This document shows positions 7,602-16,703 of a DNA stretch of 48,627 bases, piece after piece. The first letter of the stretch is position 1, and the number at the start of each line of letters is the position of its first letter. The notes beneath the pieces were generated by a model, which searched no databases, was not told where the DNA came from, and was given only the letters and a program-made list of their open reading frames with translations. The position numbers and the translations under genes are program-made. Origin of the DNA: an uncultured Bacteroidales bacterium (GTDB lineage: Bacteria > Bacteroidota > Bacteroidia > Bacteroidales > UBA932); contig CAJOHK010000014.1 in assembly GCA_905234285.1 (NCBI GenBank), positions 1 through 48,627 of the forward strand, written 5' to 3'.

Positions 7602-9257
7602 ATGGTGCAGGTCTATTGCAAAAACACCAAAGAAAGCAAAAGGTTCGCAGAGGGTACTTCCCTGCTCCAAATGCTTTCAGAATTCGAGTGTCACCGCCCC
7701 TACCCCATTGTCTCTGCCAAGGTGAACAATGTGTCTCAGGGCCTCAAATTCAGGGTCTACCAAAATAAGGACATCGAATTCATAGATGTCCGCGAACCGA
7801 GCGGCATGCGTGTGTATTGCCGCTCGCTTTGTTTTTTGCTGTACAAGGCTGCACAGGATACCTTCCCCGGCAGCAAGCTGTATATGGAGCATCCCATCTC
7901 CCACGGCTACTTCTGCCATCTGAGGAAGGCCGACGGCACCGAGTTCGTGCAGGAAGACCTGGACAAGCTGGAAGCCCGCATGAAAGAGCTGGTAGAGAAG
8001 GATATGCCCTTTCACCGCTACGACGTGCAAACCGAGCGTGCCCTCAAGGAGTTCCGCAAGGCCGGCTATAATGACAAAGTACGCCTGCTGGAAACTAGCG
8101 GCGAAGCCTACACCGACTATTACACCCTGGGAGAAACCTCAGACTATTATTACGGAAAACTGGTGCCCAGCACCGGCTATCTTACCGTCTGGGGCGTAAC
8201 GCTGTACCACGACGGCCTGCTTCTGCGCGTTCCTTCCCATGAAGACCCCTCCCGTCTTGCTCCGTTCGTAGATCAGCCCAAGACCTTCGAGATGTTCAAG
8301 GAAAACCTCCGCTGGAACATTATCATGGGCCTGAGCACTGTGGGAGACGTAAACGAAGCCATTCTGGGTGGCCGCGCCAGCGAGCTCATCCAAATTGCCG
8401 AGGCCCTGCAGGAGAAGAAGATTGTCCAGATTGCCGAGGAGATAGACCGCCGTTACCGCAGCGAGAATCCGCTTAAGCTGGTGCTCATCACCGGCCCCTC
8501 TTCGTCGGGTAAAACCACCTTCTGCAAGCGCCTGGCCATTCAGCTCAAGGCCTGCGGTCTCAAGCCCATGTCCATGAGCACGGACGACTACTTTGTGAAC
8601 CGGGCCGATACCCCCAAGTTCCCCGACGGCAGCTTCGACTTTGACAATTTTGACACCGTGGACCATGCCCTCATGGAGAGTGATATCATGAAGCTGATTA
8701 ACGGTGAGGAAGTGTCTGTGCCCGAATACAATTTTGTTACGGGCCTCAGGGAATACAACGGTAAAAAGCTCAAATTGGGAGAAGGCCGCATCCTCCTCAT
8801 TGAAGGCATCCATGCCCTCAATCCCGGCCTTACCAGCGACATCCCCGAGAGCGCCAAGTTCAAGATTTTCATCAATACGCTAACAGGCATCCTCCTGGAC
8901 AACCACAACTGGATTCCTACAGAGGATAACCGCCTGCTGCGCCGTATCGTGCGTGACTACAACAAAGGCGCGTTCAGCGCCCGGGAATCCATCTCCAACT
9001 GGCAAAACGTTTTGGACGCCGAGCAAAAGTGGATTTATCCTTTCCAGGAGACGGCCGATGTGATGTTCAACAGCGCCTATCTCATTGAGTTTGCCGTGAT
9101 GAAGAATCATGCCGAGCCCATCCTGCGCAGCGTGCCCCAGAACTGTGCCGAGTACGCCGAGGTGCACCGCCTCCTCAAGTTCATCCATTACTTTACCCCT
9201 GTGCCGGATAAAGAAATTCCCGCCACATCGCTGCTACGGGAATTTATCGGCGGTTAA
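7602..9257 (+). CDS. TGS-domain nucleoside kinase (uridine-kinase-like)
   Basis: A protein of 551 residues. Residues 1-60 resemble a TGS domain, and about 90-200 resemble the editing-domain region of threonyl-tRNA synthetase, including HPISHGYFCHL. From about 285 it is a phosphoribulokinase/uridine-kinase P-loop protein, with GPSSSGKTTFC near residue 298, STDDYF near 326 and a LLIEGIHALNP Walker-B-like strand near 397. This domain order is typical of Bacteroidota and Firmicutes proteins annotated as nucleoside or uridine kinases. The true substrate of the family is not firmly settled as far as I know. It has its own promoter and a convergent neighbour: the two stop codons overlap within TTAA at 9254-9257. 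Confidence 0.8.
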   Translation: MVQVYCKNTKESKRFAEGTSLLQMLSEFECHRPYPIVSAKVNNVSQGLKFRVYQNKDIEFIDVREPSGMRVYCRSLCFLLYKAAQDTFPGSKLYMEHPISHGYFCHLRKADGTEFVQEDLDKLEARMKELVEKDMPFHRYDVQTERALKEFRKAGYNDKVRLLETSGEAYTDYYTLGETSDYYYGKLVPSTGYLTVWGVTLYHDGLLLRVPSHEDPSRLAPFVDQPKTFEMFKENLRWNIIMGLSTVGDVNEAILGGRASELIQIAEALQEKKIVQIAEEIDRRYRSENPLKLVLITGPSSSGKTTFCKRLAIQLKACGLKPMSMSTDDYFVNRADTPKFPDGSFDFDNFDTVDHALMESDIMKLINGEEVSVPEYNFVTGLREYNGKKLKLGEGRILLIEGIHALNPGLTSDIPESAKFKIFINTLTGILLDNHNWIPTEDNRLLRRIVRDYNKGAFSARESISNWQNVLDAEQKWIYPFQETADVMFNSAYLIEFAVMKNHAEPILRSVPQNCAEYAEVHRLLKFIHYFTPVPDKEIPATSLLREFIGG

Positions 9258-10363
9258 GCTATTACCGGATTGGCATAGATGTGAAGCAGAATGTCCCGAA
9301 CTTCCTCGGGATATTCTTTTTTTACTGTAATGTCGTCGATGTGCTGGACAAAGGCGTCTTTCTCGGCATCCGTATAGGTATGCTCACGTTTTCCGGAAAG
9401 CAAATCGGCGGCAATGTAGTTGTTGGGGTACAGTCTGTAGGCCGGACGGATGCGGGAGTCAATCAGACTGGCCACTTCCCTATTAAAGGCCGCAGCAGGA
9501 AGGCCCCGGAAGGCTTCCAGTTCTGAGCGGCGGAGGGGTTCACACACCTCCAGGTGGACGCGTCCCTTGAACTGCAGAATGCCGGACAGGATGCTGTTGA
9601 AATCCTCGCCGGGTTTCTTGATATAAGGCTGCCCCGAGGATACGGCATACAGTTCCAGGGCTTTGAGCTCATCGCAGGGCTCCCATTCATAAGAAATGGA
9701 CAGGGGGGCAATGTGCAGGCTGTCCAGGGCTTCCACTTTGTCGGGCCCTCCGCTCATGCCGAACATCTTGATGATGCCCTGGTCCGTGGCATCGTGGCCG
9801 TCCTTTGTGCGGCCGTTGCGCTGGGCAATCCAGGAACTCTCTTTTTTCTCCTGAATGCTATAGCGGATATACTCCGATACATGCTGGGATTTTTGCAGGA
9901 AGTCGCGGGGAGATGCCACCGTGCTGGGACGCTCGATGCGGAACATCTTGTTGCTCTTGCCGATGTCGATGACCAGCTGTCCCTGCATGAGGTTGGCACC
10001 GAAGGTGATTTCCGAGGTCCGGCGTCCTGCATCGAGCAGCAAGACTTGTAGGAAGGCGGCATCCAGCATGATATCCCGGTGATTGGACACAAAGAGATAA
10101 TCCATGCCGGGATCCAGCCTTTCCATGCCGTTTACCGTGAGCCCGCTGGTGGTTTTGTGCGCCAGCGACCAAATGGCATCGTACATGAATTTGCGCTGAA
10201 ACTCTTCGGCCGAGCGGCAGCTGCCCAGCAATGCGGCGATTTCCTGCACCGGACGGCCCGGAAACAGGAATTCACAGACCAGGGGGAAATACTTGTCGGC
10301 CACCATTCGCTGCATGGCGGCAGGAATCTCGGCATCGTTGTAAGGGCGGATGTCGTCAAACAT
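9254..10363 (-). CDS. PlsC-like glycerolipid acyltransferase family protein
   Basis: A protein of 369 residues that looks like the Bacteroidota 1-acylglycerol-3-phosphate-type acyltransferase family. The catalytic block is SNHRDIMLDA near residue 92. It has a histidine followed by an acidic residue at spacing HX5D (or HRD directly), not the textbook HX4D. A second block with IAQRNGRTKDG near 185 stands where PlsC has its EGTR motif. There is no clear signal peptide or strong membrane helix. The gene is last in the minus-strand operon and its start overlaps the end of the ligase gene by 8 bp. In aryl-polyene and flexirubin clusters such acyltransferases attach the polyene to a lipid; that role here is inferred from context. 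Confidence 0.65.
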   Translation of the reverse strand: MFDDIRPYNDAEIPAAMQRMVADKYFPLVCEFLFPGRPVQEIAALLGSCRSAEEFQRKFMYDAIWSLAHKTTSGLTVNGMERLDPGMDYLFVSNHRDIMLDAAFLQVLLLDAGRRTSEITFGANLMQGQLVIDIGKSNKMFRIERPSTVASPRDFLQKSQHVSEYIRYSIQEKKESSWIAQRNGRTKDGHDATDQGIIKMFGMSGGPDKVEALDSLHIAPLSISYEWEPCDELKALELYAVSSGQPYIKKPGEDFNSILSGILQFKGRVHLEVCEPLRRSELEAFRGLPAAAFNREVASLIDSRIRPAYRLYPNNYIAADLLSGKREHTYTDAEKDAFVQHIDDITVKKEYPEEVRDILLHIYANPVIA

Positions 10364-11651
10364 GTTTTGCGCGCTTGTCTATAAATTTAACAGGCTTGCG
10401 GCTCTTGGCCGGGTAGTTGATGCGTGCAATCTCTTCCTTGGGCAGGATTTCGATGCGCGGCGCTACTCGGATACGGGAGCGGAAGCGGTCCTTGAGGTCC
10501 TTGACGGGATCGAACTCTGGCTGGAACTTGAGGCCCAGCTGCACCACTACATCGTCGGTGCCGGCATCGCTGTCCTGCACCACCACAACGTAATTCTCTA
10601 CATAGGGCGTATTGTCCAGCACGTCGTTCACTGCCGGCGGATAGAGGGTGGTGCCCTTGAGCTTGATCATGTTGTTTTTTCGGCCCACCAGCGGGGTAAG
10701 ACGGTAGCTGTATCGGCCACACTTGCACTGCTCGGTGATTTTGGCGGCCATGTCGCCGGTGCGGAAACGCAGGAGGGGCATGCCTTCTACGCCAAGCGTG
10801 GTTACCACTATCTCGCCTACCTCGCCGTCGGCCACGGGAAGGTCGTCCTCGCCGATAATCTCCACAATGATGAGCTCGGGGTGAACGTGTCCGCCGCAGC
10901 CGTAAGGGCATTCGCTGAAGGTGGCACCCATCTCGGTGGAGCTGTAGGTGGCAAAGAGATCCACGTCCCATTTCTCCTTGATGCGACGACCCAGCAGGTT
11001 GAGTTGGAAGTTCTGATCCCGCAGGCCTTCTCCAATGCCGATGATGCGCTTGATGCTGGAGTTTTTGTAATCAATGCCGTGCTCCTCGGCGTACTGGATG
11101 AGCCGCAGGATGAAGGACGGCACGCACATGATGGTGTCGGGCTTCAGGCGCTGGATGGTGTCCCACTGCAGTTCGGGGATGCCGTTGCCCACGCGGATGA
11201 TGCTGGCGCCCATCTCCCGGATGCCCAGGAAATAGGCCAGGCCGGCCATGAAGCGCTTGTCAATAGTGGTCATGAGCTGCACAATGTCTCCAGGCTTGAG
11301 ACCGGCGCACTCGAAGCTCTTTTTCTCGTTGTAGGCCAGGCGCTGCAGGTCTTTTTCCGTGCAGCCGAAGGTGACGGGATCGCCCAACGTGCCAGAGGTG
11401 GTCACATAGTCTACAATCTTTTCCTTGGGGCAGCAGAGGAACTCGTCATTGAAAAGCTGCAGGTCCTTCTTTTCGGTGAAAGGAATCTTCTGCAGGTCCT
11501 CGATGGTGTTAATTTTATTAATGTCGATATGGTAGCGCTCGAACATCCGTTTGTAGTATACGGAATGCTCCTGAAGGTACTGCAGGTCCTTCTTGAGCAG
11601 GTCTTCCTGGAAGGCCTTGATGGCTTCGGGTTTTTGAAATTCTATGTCCAT
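10356..11651 (-). CDS. PaaK-like adenylate-forming ligase (aryl/acyl activating)
   Basis: A protein of 431 residues resembling phenylacetate-CoA ligase. The phosphate-binding loop is TTSGTLGDPV near residue 93; the A5-like motif is TYSSTEMGAT near 228; the adenylation hinge region is RFRTGDMA near 303; and a C-terminal small domain follows with GRKNNMIKLKG. These enzymes activate aromatic acids as AMP esters and transfer them to CoA or a carrier protein. Aryl-polyene and flexirubin clusters need such a ligase for the aryl starter acid. The gene lies 3 bp after the esterase gene in an operon with the exporter fusion, so it is a good candidate for loading the starter onto one of the ACPs. It has no ACP of its own in this operon. 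Confidence 0.78.
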   Translation of the reverse strand: MDIEFQKPEAIKAFQEDLLKKDLQYLQEHSVYYKRMFERYHIDINKINTIEDLQKIPFTEKKDLQLFNDEFLCCPKEKIVDYVTTSGTLGDPVTFGCTEKDLQRLAYNEKKSFECAGLKPGDIVQLMTTIDKRFMAGLAYFLGIREMGASIIRVGNGIPELQWDTIQRLKPDTIMCVPSFILRLIQYAEEHGIDYKNSSIKRIIGIGEGLRDQNFQLNLLGRRIKEKWDVDLFATYSSTEMGATFSECPYGCGGHVHPELIIVEIIGEDDLPVADGEVGEIVVTTLGVEGMPLLRFRTGDMAAKITEQCKCGRYSYRLTPLVGRKNNMIKLKGTTLYPPAVNDVLDNTPYVENYVVVVQDSDAGTDDVVVQLGLKFQPEFDPVKDLKDRFRSRIRVAPRIEILPKEEIARINYPAKSRKPVKFIDKRAKHV

Positions 11652-11654
11652 AGA

Positions 11655-12524
11655 TTAGAATGACATGGTGTGGAGCCACTCGGTGAACATTTTTTGCCAG
11701 GTGGCGGTATGGGCGTCCATGCGGGAGGTGTCGGCGCCAAAGCCGTGCCCGCCCGTTTCAAACTGTACGTAGATATGCGGAATGTGGTGCTGGCGCAGGG
11801 CCGAATCCAGCAAGACGGAATTGTGGTAATCTACCACGGGGTCATCTGTGCAGTTGAGCAGGAACACCGGCGGAACTCCCTCGTGCACATGCTTTTCCAT
11901 TGAAAGGGAATCCTTCAGCTCCTTTTTACGGGAAGATCCTTCTCCCAGGAGGCCCAGGCGGGAGCGGCGGTGGACGTAGCGCTCGTCGCTCAACGTGACA
12001 ACCGGATAAATGGGGGCCACAAAGTCCGGGCGCAGGGAAACCTCCGGATGCAGGTTGTATTTGCTAAGGAAGTTGGTGGTATAGAATTCGGCCGAGGTCA
12101 TGACCAGGTGGCCGCCGGCGCTGAATCCCATGACGCCCACAGGACCATCGTAGCGTTCCCGGACCAGCTGGATGGCGCGTTGCAGGTCACAGATCATATC
12201 CGGATGACGGTTTCCGCGAAGGACACTGCGGTACTTGGCCACAAACTCAAATTTCCCGGCCACACGATAACGGAGGACATAGGCGGCATACCCTTCTGAG
12301 GCCAGCCACTGGGCCACGGCGGTGCCTTCGGCTTTGGTGTCCAGCCAGTGGTAGGAGCCACCGGGGCATACGATGATGGCGGCCTTGGGCGTACCTTCCT
12401 CCGGTAAAAACTCGGTGAGCGTTACCTGTTTGGCTTTGCAGGCCGTTCCGGCCCAAATCTTTTCCTGTGCGCCGGCTGCAATGCTAAGGAGCAGGAGCGC
12501 AGTAACTACAACACTTCTCTTCAT
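11655..12524 (-). CDS. Secreted alpha/beta-hydrolase (acetyl-esterase/BD-FAE type)
   Basis: A protein of 289 residues from the ATG at 12524, which overlaps the stop of the upstream fusion gene by 4 bp (ATGA). A longer frame to 12560 is rejected because it would begin inside that gene and hide the signal peptide. Residues 1-19 are a signal peptide (KRS, then a hydrophobic run ending AGA-Q). The hydrolase motifs are CPGGSYH (oxyanion loop), GFSAGGH with the nucleophilic serine near residue 135, a DDPVVD acid region and a GGHGF histidine. The family deacylates sugars and xylan. In an aryl-polyene context it may trim the exported lipid, but it could equally be a carbohydrate esterase. Confidence 0.75.
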   Translation of the reverse strand: MKRSVVVTALLLLSIAAGAQEKIWAGTACKAKQVTLTEFLPEEGTPKAAIIVCPGGSYHWLDTKAEGTAVAQWLASEGYAAYVLRYRVAGKFEFVAKYRSVLRGNRHPDMICDLQRAIQLVRERYDGPVGVMGFSAGGHLVMTSAEFYTTNFLSKYNLHPEVSLRPDFVAPIYPVVTLSDERYVHRRSRLGLLGEGSSRKKELKDSLSMEKHVHEGVPPVFLLNCTDDPVVDYHNSVLLDSALRQHHIPHIYVQFETGGHGFGADTSRMDAHTATWQKMFTEWLHTMSF

Positions 12525-15500
12525 ATCTTTTGGTATATCAAGTTCTGTGGCAGAGCACAATGCACTGCCGTTAGATAGGATTCTTCATTGGCAATACGGG
12601 CCGTTACCTGAATGTCGGGCCTGGAAAGGGCCACCAGCAGCGCATAGACGCCGCAGCCGGCGTTCTCCAGGACCAGTTCTCCGGTAGGAAGGACGTCAAT
12701 CTGGGCATAAACCGCTGCCCGGAGCACCTTTCGGCATTCGGCCTGGGCTTCATGTCCCTTGTACTGATACTGCAATTTGACCCAGGGGGCACAGTAGGCG
12801 GCGGTTTCCCGCTCCCGGCGAATCTGGCTGTACCAGTCTATATACAGGTGGCGCATGTCGCGTGTGAAGTCTCTGATTTCAACATCCTTGGGGACGCGGA
12901 TACGCTTCCCGACCTCCAGGCTGAGCCCGGCCTTGCGAAGCATGAAATCGTGCTTGGGAAGGGCATAATTGAGGCCGTGTAAGCATAAAGGCAGGATGTC
13001 CATATCCAGCTCCAGGGCCGAGAGGAAGGGGCCTCTATGGAAACGCTGGATGGTATTGTCAAGGGTACGGGTCCCTTCTGGGAAAACCACAATAGAGTAG
13101 CCGCGATCCACCAGATCCTTGACGTGGGGGCCGTTGTTGTAATGGCCGTTGGAGACGGGATAGAACTCGGCCTTTCTGAGCAGGTATCCGTACAGCGGGA
13201 AGTTCCATACCCAGTCGTTGGTGTTGAAGATGACCTTATGGTTGAGAGCCAGGATGGCCAGGATGTCAAAGTGGCTCTGGTGGTTGCATACATAGATGGC
13301 CGGCTTGGAGAAGTCTTCTCCGTACGGGTTATACAGCGTATACGGGCAGCCAGGGATAAGCTTGAGGGCCAGTTTGGCTGTCTTGTGCAGGACCCTATGG
13401 AAATGCTCCTTCTTTTGCTCGGTGGTTTTGCCGATAAGGAAATAAAAGAAGGCCCAGATGGAGAGCGAAATGAGCGTCACAAAGAACATCAGAGCAATGT
13501 ACGCGGTACTGAGAAGGCTGCACAGCGTAAGCGGGGCCTTGCGCGGCACCCCCCTCTTGGTGGTTAGCCAGCGGAACACCAGCGGCGGCAGATAATAGGC
13601 CATGAGCACCACAGTAATCATGCCGATAACCGTTACCAGCCCCAGGGAATGCATGGCGGGATGTTTGGCCAGCACCAGCGCTCCAATGCCGATAAACATG
13701 ATGAGGGCGCTTAGCACAACCGCATTTTTGTAGGAATGCAGGATCTTTTTGCCGGTGGCCCGCTCGTACATGAGCCCCTCGGTGATAAAGATGGTATAGT
13801 CATCCCCCTGGCCGAAGATGAAGGTGGCCAGGATAATGTTCACGATATTGAACTGCAGCCCCGCCAGGCCCATGATTCCCTGAATCCAGATCCAGCTCAC
13901 GGCCAGCGGAAGGAAGCTGATGATACTGAGCTCCAGAGAGCCGAAGCTGAGCCACAGGAAGAAGAACACAATAAGTGAGCACAGCAGGCCGATGGTGTCA
14001 AAATCCTGCTGCAGGGAGGCTACCAGGGCATTTCCTACGTTTTCCTGCGGGGCAAAGTCTACTGTCTGGAAGTACGCGCGCTCCTGCGGCTCCCACTGCT
14101 GGTCCAGTGCATCGAAGAAGGGCTGGAATGCGTGGGCGGTAAAGCCCTGTGCCAGGCCGGCGTTAATGATTTGATCAGAGACCTCCGGATGTGCTTCCCA
14201 GAAGGCATTCCATCGGGCCAGGCGCTCATCCTGCTCCTCCTCTGAGGGCAGCGGGAAGGCATCGGCCTTGGGCTGCAGGCTTTCCAGAATGGCGAATCCG
14301 CGGGCCTGGTCGGCGGTCATATAGTTGATATGGTGTAAATCGGCGTCGAAGCTTACTCTCTGGCCCAGGTACAGGAACAGGCCGGTGAGCACGATAAAGG
14401 CCGCAAAGGCGAAGCTCCGGGAACGGAGGCCCAGGTGAAGATGTCGGTCAAAGTCCAGCTTGATGGCCTGGCGCGGCCCCTTGGCAGCGGGTACAAACAC
14501 TGGCAAGAACACCAGCACAAAGAGGATGGTACCCACCAGCATCATGGCGCCGATAAAGCCGAAGTCGTGCAGGGCGTCGGCCTTCAGGAGCAGCAGGCTC
14601 AGGAAGGCGCCCACGGTGGTAATGTTGCCCACCAGCAGCGGATTCACCTGCTCGGACAGGGCCTGCCGTTTGTCTGGCTGGTATTTGAGGTGATCTACGT
14701 AATGCAGCGGATAATTGACGGCTATGCCGATGATGGTGCAGCCAATCCCCAGCACAATGAGACTCACGCTGCTTTTGAACAGCGCAATGATGCCCAGGGC
14801 GATGAGGGCGCCGGTGGCAATGGAAATGAGTATCCAGAGTACATCGGCCAGGCGTTTGTAGCTGAACCACAGGACTATGCAGATGAGAATGGCGGCTATG
14901 GCCAGCGCCAGCACCGAATCCTTTTTAATGCGCCTGGCGTTTTCTACGGCCACCTCCGGACCGCCGGTGGTAAAGAGGGTTACATCTGGATAAGCTTCGC
15001 TGACTGCCTGCTTGACCTCATTGACCCGTTCTATCCACTGGGCATTACCGGCGGTCTCGCTGCCGCCATAGGGTGAAGTCAGGAAAAGGATGCCGGTGTT
15101 GTCTTCTGGTGCAAAGAGCCAGCCGTCTACCATTTCTGACTGTGGCATGGCCTTTTGAAAGCGCTTGAGAACGGGGCTGTACAGGTCCAGGGGATCTGTG
15201 CGCATATATTGCTGCTGAATGGCATTGGCGCCATAGAGGGCCAGTTTGTTCTGCGCCATGCGCTCCTGTACATAGCCCGAGCAGGTCAGGAGGGAATCCA
15301 TGCGCGTGTAGTCCTCTTTTTCCAGGAAGTAGGGCCAGTTGGCGCTAATGAACCCCAGCACTTCCTGGACTTGAGTACCAGCCTGGGATTCTACGGGGGC
15401 ATCCGGGAAACGGGTATTCCACTGGTTGGCAAAGGCATCCATGGCATCCAGTTTCTGGTCCATGTCCTGCCCTTGGAAAAAGACGGCCAGGGTTTCCTGC

Positions 15501-15679
15501 CCTTGAGTTTGCAGCAATTGTTCCCGTTGCTCCTGCGGCAGGAAGGCCGAAATGTCCTCCTGAAGCTGCAGCCGCAGTGCACTGAGGGCACTTAGCAGGA
15601 TTATTCCCAGCAGAATGGCCGCTGCCACGCGTTTGTGCGCCGACAGCCAGTCATACATATGTAGAATAAACGCCTTCAC
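12521..15679 (-). CDS. MMPL exporter - PlsC acyltransferase - methyltransferase-like fusion
   Basis: A single open frame of 1052 residues. Residues 1 to about 770 form an MMPL/RND exporter: one N-terminal helix, two extracytoplasmic domains and two helix bundles. Residues about 780-960 form a PlsC-type acyltransferase, with CNHQSHFD near 798 (HX4D) and FPEGTR near 865. Residues about 965-1052 resemble the first half of a class I SAM methyltransferase, with NAGCGVYALLVAL near 1006 in place of a motif-I glycine loop; this part is short and probably not a complete enzyme. Such exporter-acyltransferase fusions occur in flexirubin and aryl-polyene clusters, where the product is esterified to a lipid and moved to the outer membrane. 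The gene is first in a four-gene operon. Confidence 0.82.
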   Translation of the reverse strand: MKAFILHMYDWLSAHKRVAAAILLGIILLSALSALRLQLQEDISAFLPQEQREQLLQTQGQETLAVFFQGQDMDQKLDAMDAFANQWNTRFPDAPVESQAGTQVQEVLGFISANWPYFLEKEDYTRMDSLLTCSGYVQERMAQNKLALYGANAIQQQYMRTDPLDLYSPVLKRFQKAMPQSEMVDGWLFAPEDNTGILFLTSPYGGSETAGNAQWIERVNEVKQAVSEAYPDVTLFTTGGPEVAVENARRIKKDSVLALAIAAILICIVLWFSYKRLADVLWILISIATGALIALGIIALFKSSVSLIVLGIGCTIIGIAVNYPLHYVDHLKYQPDKRQALSEQVNPLLVGNITTVGAFLSLLLLKADALHDFGFIGAMMLVGTILFVLVFLPVFVPAAKGPRQAIKLDFDRHLHLGLRSRSFAFAAFIVLTGLFLYLGQRVSFDADLHHINYMTADQARGFAILESLQPKADAFPLPSEEEQDERLARWNAFWEAHPEVSDQIINAGLAQGFTAHAFQPFFDALDQQWEPQERAYFQTVDFAPQENVGNALVASLQQDFDTIGLLCSLIVFFFLWLSFGSLELSIISFLPLAVSWIWIQGIMGLAGLQFNIVNIILATFIFGQGDDYTIFITEGLMYERATGKKILHSYKNAVVLSALIMFIGIGALVLAKHPAMHSLGLVTVIGMITVVLMAYYLPPLVFRWLTTKRGVPRKAPLTLCSLLSTAYIALMFFVTLISLSIWAFFYFLIGKTTEQKKEHFHRVLHKTAKLALKLIPGCPYTLYNPYGEDFSKPAIYVCNHQSHFDILAILALNHKVIFNTNDWVWNFPLYGYLLRKAEFYPVSNGHYNNGPHVKDLVDRGYSIVVFPEGTRTLDNTIQRFHRGPFLSALELDMDILPLCLHGLNYALPKHDFMLRKAGLSLEVGKRIRVPKDVEIRDFTRDMRHLYIDWYSQIRRERETAAYCAPWVKLQYQYKGHEAQAECRKVLRAAVYAQIDVLPTGELVLENAGCGVYALLVALSRPDIQVTARIANEESYLTAVHCALPQNLIYQKI

Positions 15680-15699
15680 GGGAGCTTTTGTATAGAATA

Positions 15700-15715
15700 C
15701 AAATTTACAAATTTA
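15700..15715 (-). promoter_or_regulatory. Tandem -7 boxes upstream of the exporter fusion
   Basis: On the minus strand TAAATTTG occurs twice back to back (15715-15708 and 15707-15700), each matching TAnnTTTG. No convincing TTTG -33 box stands at the expected 19-21 bp. The nearer copy would start transcription about 15 bases before the ATG at 15679. Confidence 0.45.
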
Positions 15716-15788
15716 TCCCTAAAAAGTATCATGAACCGAGAACAATTCTAGCCGTCGAATACAATTGGCTAATAATCAATTGGTTGCG

Positions 15789-15819
15789 AAAAACACCCTG
15801 CCGATTTTTCGGTAGGGTG
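15789..15819 (-). terminator. Intrinsic terminator of the aryl-polyene-like operon
   Basis: CACCCTGCCGA (15794-15804) and TCGGTAGGGTG (15809-15819) form an 11-pair stem with one G-T pair and a TTTT loop. On the minus strand it is followed by TTTTTCGC. It lies 117 bp past the stop of the GT2 gene and ends the minus-strand operon that runs from 24124 to 15936, separating it from the exporter operon. Confidence 0.8.
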
Positions 15820-15900
15820 ATTTACATAATATGCAGATATTCAATCACTTCCATTCTACGCCTATGGCGCCCGTAGGTAACCAGCACCGTTATCTGTACC

Positions 15901-15927
15901 CCAACGTCCCATCGGCTGGACCGTTGG
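15901..15927 (-). repeat. Hairpin just after the GT2 stop codon
   Basis: CCAACGTCC (15901-15909) can pair with GGA-C-CGTTGG (15918-15927) with one bulged base. It has no T-run. It is 9 bp past the GT2 stop and 80 bp before the strong terminator. It may protect the 3' end of the operon mRNA. Apart from this hairpin, the terminator and the promoter, I see nothing in the 256-bp gap 15680-15935. Confidence 0.4.
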
Positions 15928-15935
15928 GCAAGAAT

Positions 15936-16700
15936 TTAGCGGAGGAGTTTGCTAAGGAGCATGCGGGGGTAGCCGTAGAACATGGCCACGAACAGGAGGA
16001 GTGTGTTCAGGACCGAGATGCGGGCAAAGTCTTTTCCGGGGCGAAAGTGAGTGACCCGGTTTTCCGGGTAATCTACTTTAACGGGAACCGAAACCAGTTT
16101 GAGCCCTTTCCAGGCACTGAATACCAATAGGGTGAGCTCGGCCTCATAACGTGCACTTAAAAGTCCTAAACTAGGAAGGTCATTCAGGGGGTAGAGCCGA
16201 TATCCAGTCTGGGTGTCGGGAAGCTTCTTCCAGGTGTAAAGGGTATACCAGAAATTGGAAAACTTGTTGGCAAAAGTGCTGCTGCCAGCCATGCCGTGGG
16301 CCTGGATGTTTCGGCTCCCCACCACCAGGGTCCTTGGAGCCTTGGCTGCCAGTAAAGTGGGGATGTCTTCGGGGAAATGTTGTCCGTCACTGTCCAGGGT
16401 AATTACATACTCAAAACCCTGTTCTCGGGCCCACTCAAAACCAGTTTTTAGCGCCCTCCCCTTGCCTTGATTAATCGCATGATGAACTACAAACAGAGCA
16501 TTCTCAGCGCCGTCCGGGCACAAAAGTGGGGTGTTTGGTGTCCGGGTGGCGGCCAGGGCGTTGTCAAGGAGGGCGGCGGTGCCGTCGGTGCTTCCGTCAT
16601 CGACCACCAGTACAGGGAGCCCCTGGGAGAGGGCCCGCTCCAACACATTGGCCAGGGTGCCGGCGTTGTTGTAGGTGGGGATGAGGATGAGGGTGTCCAT
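15936..16700 (-). CDS. GT2 family glycosyltransferase
   Basis: A protein of 254 residues with the GT-A fold signature of family 2: LIPTYNNAGTL at the start, VVDDGSTDGT near residue 33, ITLDSDGQHFPED near 100 (the DxD metal-binding motif) and a QTGYRLYPL segment near 165, as in dolichyl-phosphate-mannose-synthase-like enzymes. The ATG at 16700 is used; a TTG one codon upstream is possible. It is the last gene of the aryl-polyene-like operon, 3 bp after the dehydratase gene. Glycosyltransferases of this type occur in E. coli-type aryl-polyene clusters and are thought to decorate the lipid. No C-terminal transmembrane anchor is evident. Confidence 0.85.
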   Translation of the reverse strand: MDTLILIPTYNNAGTLANVLERALSQGLPVLVVDDGSTDGTAALLDNALAATRTPNTPLLCPDGAENALFVVHHAINQGKGRALKTGFEWAREQGFEYVITLDSDGQHFPEDIPTLLAAKAPRTLVVGSRNIQAHGMAGSSTFANKFSNFWYTLYTWKKLPDTQTGYRLYPLNDLPSLGLLSARYEAELTLLVFSAWKGLKLVSVPVKVDYPENRVTHFRPGKDFARISVLNTLLLFVAMFYGYPRMLLSKLLR

Positions 16701-16703
16701 CAA

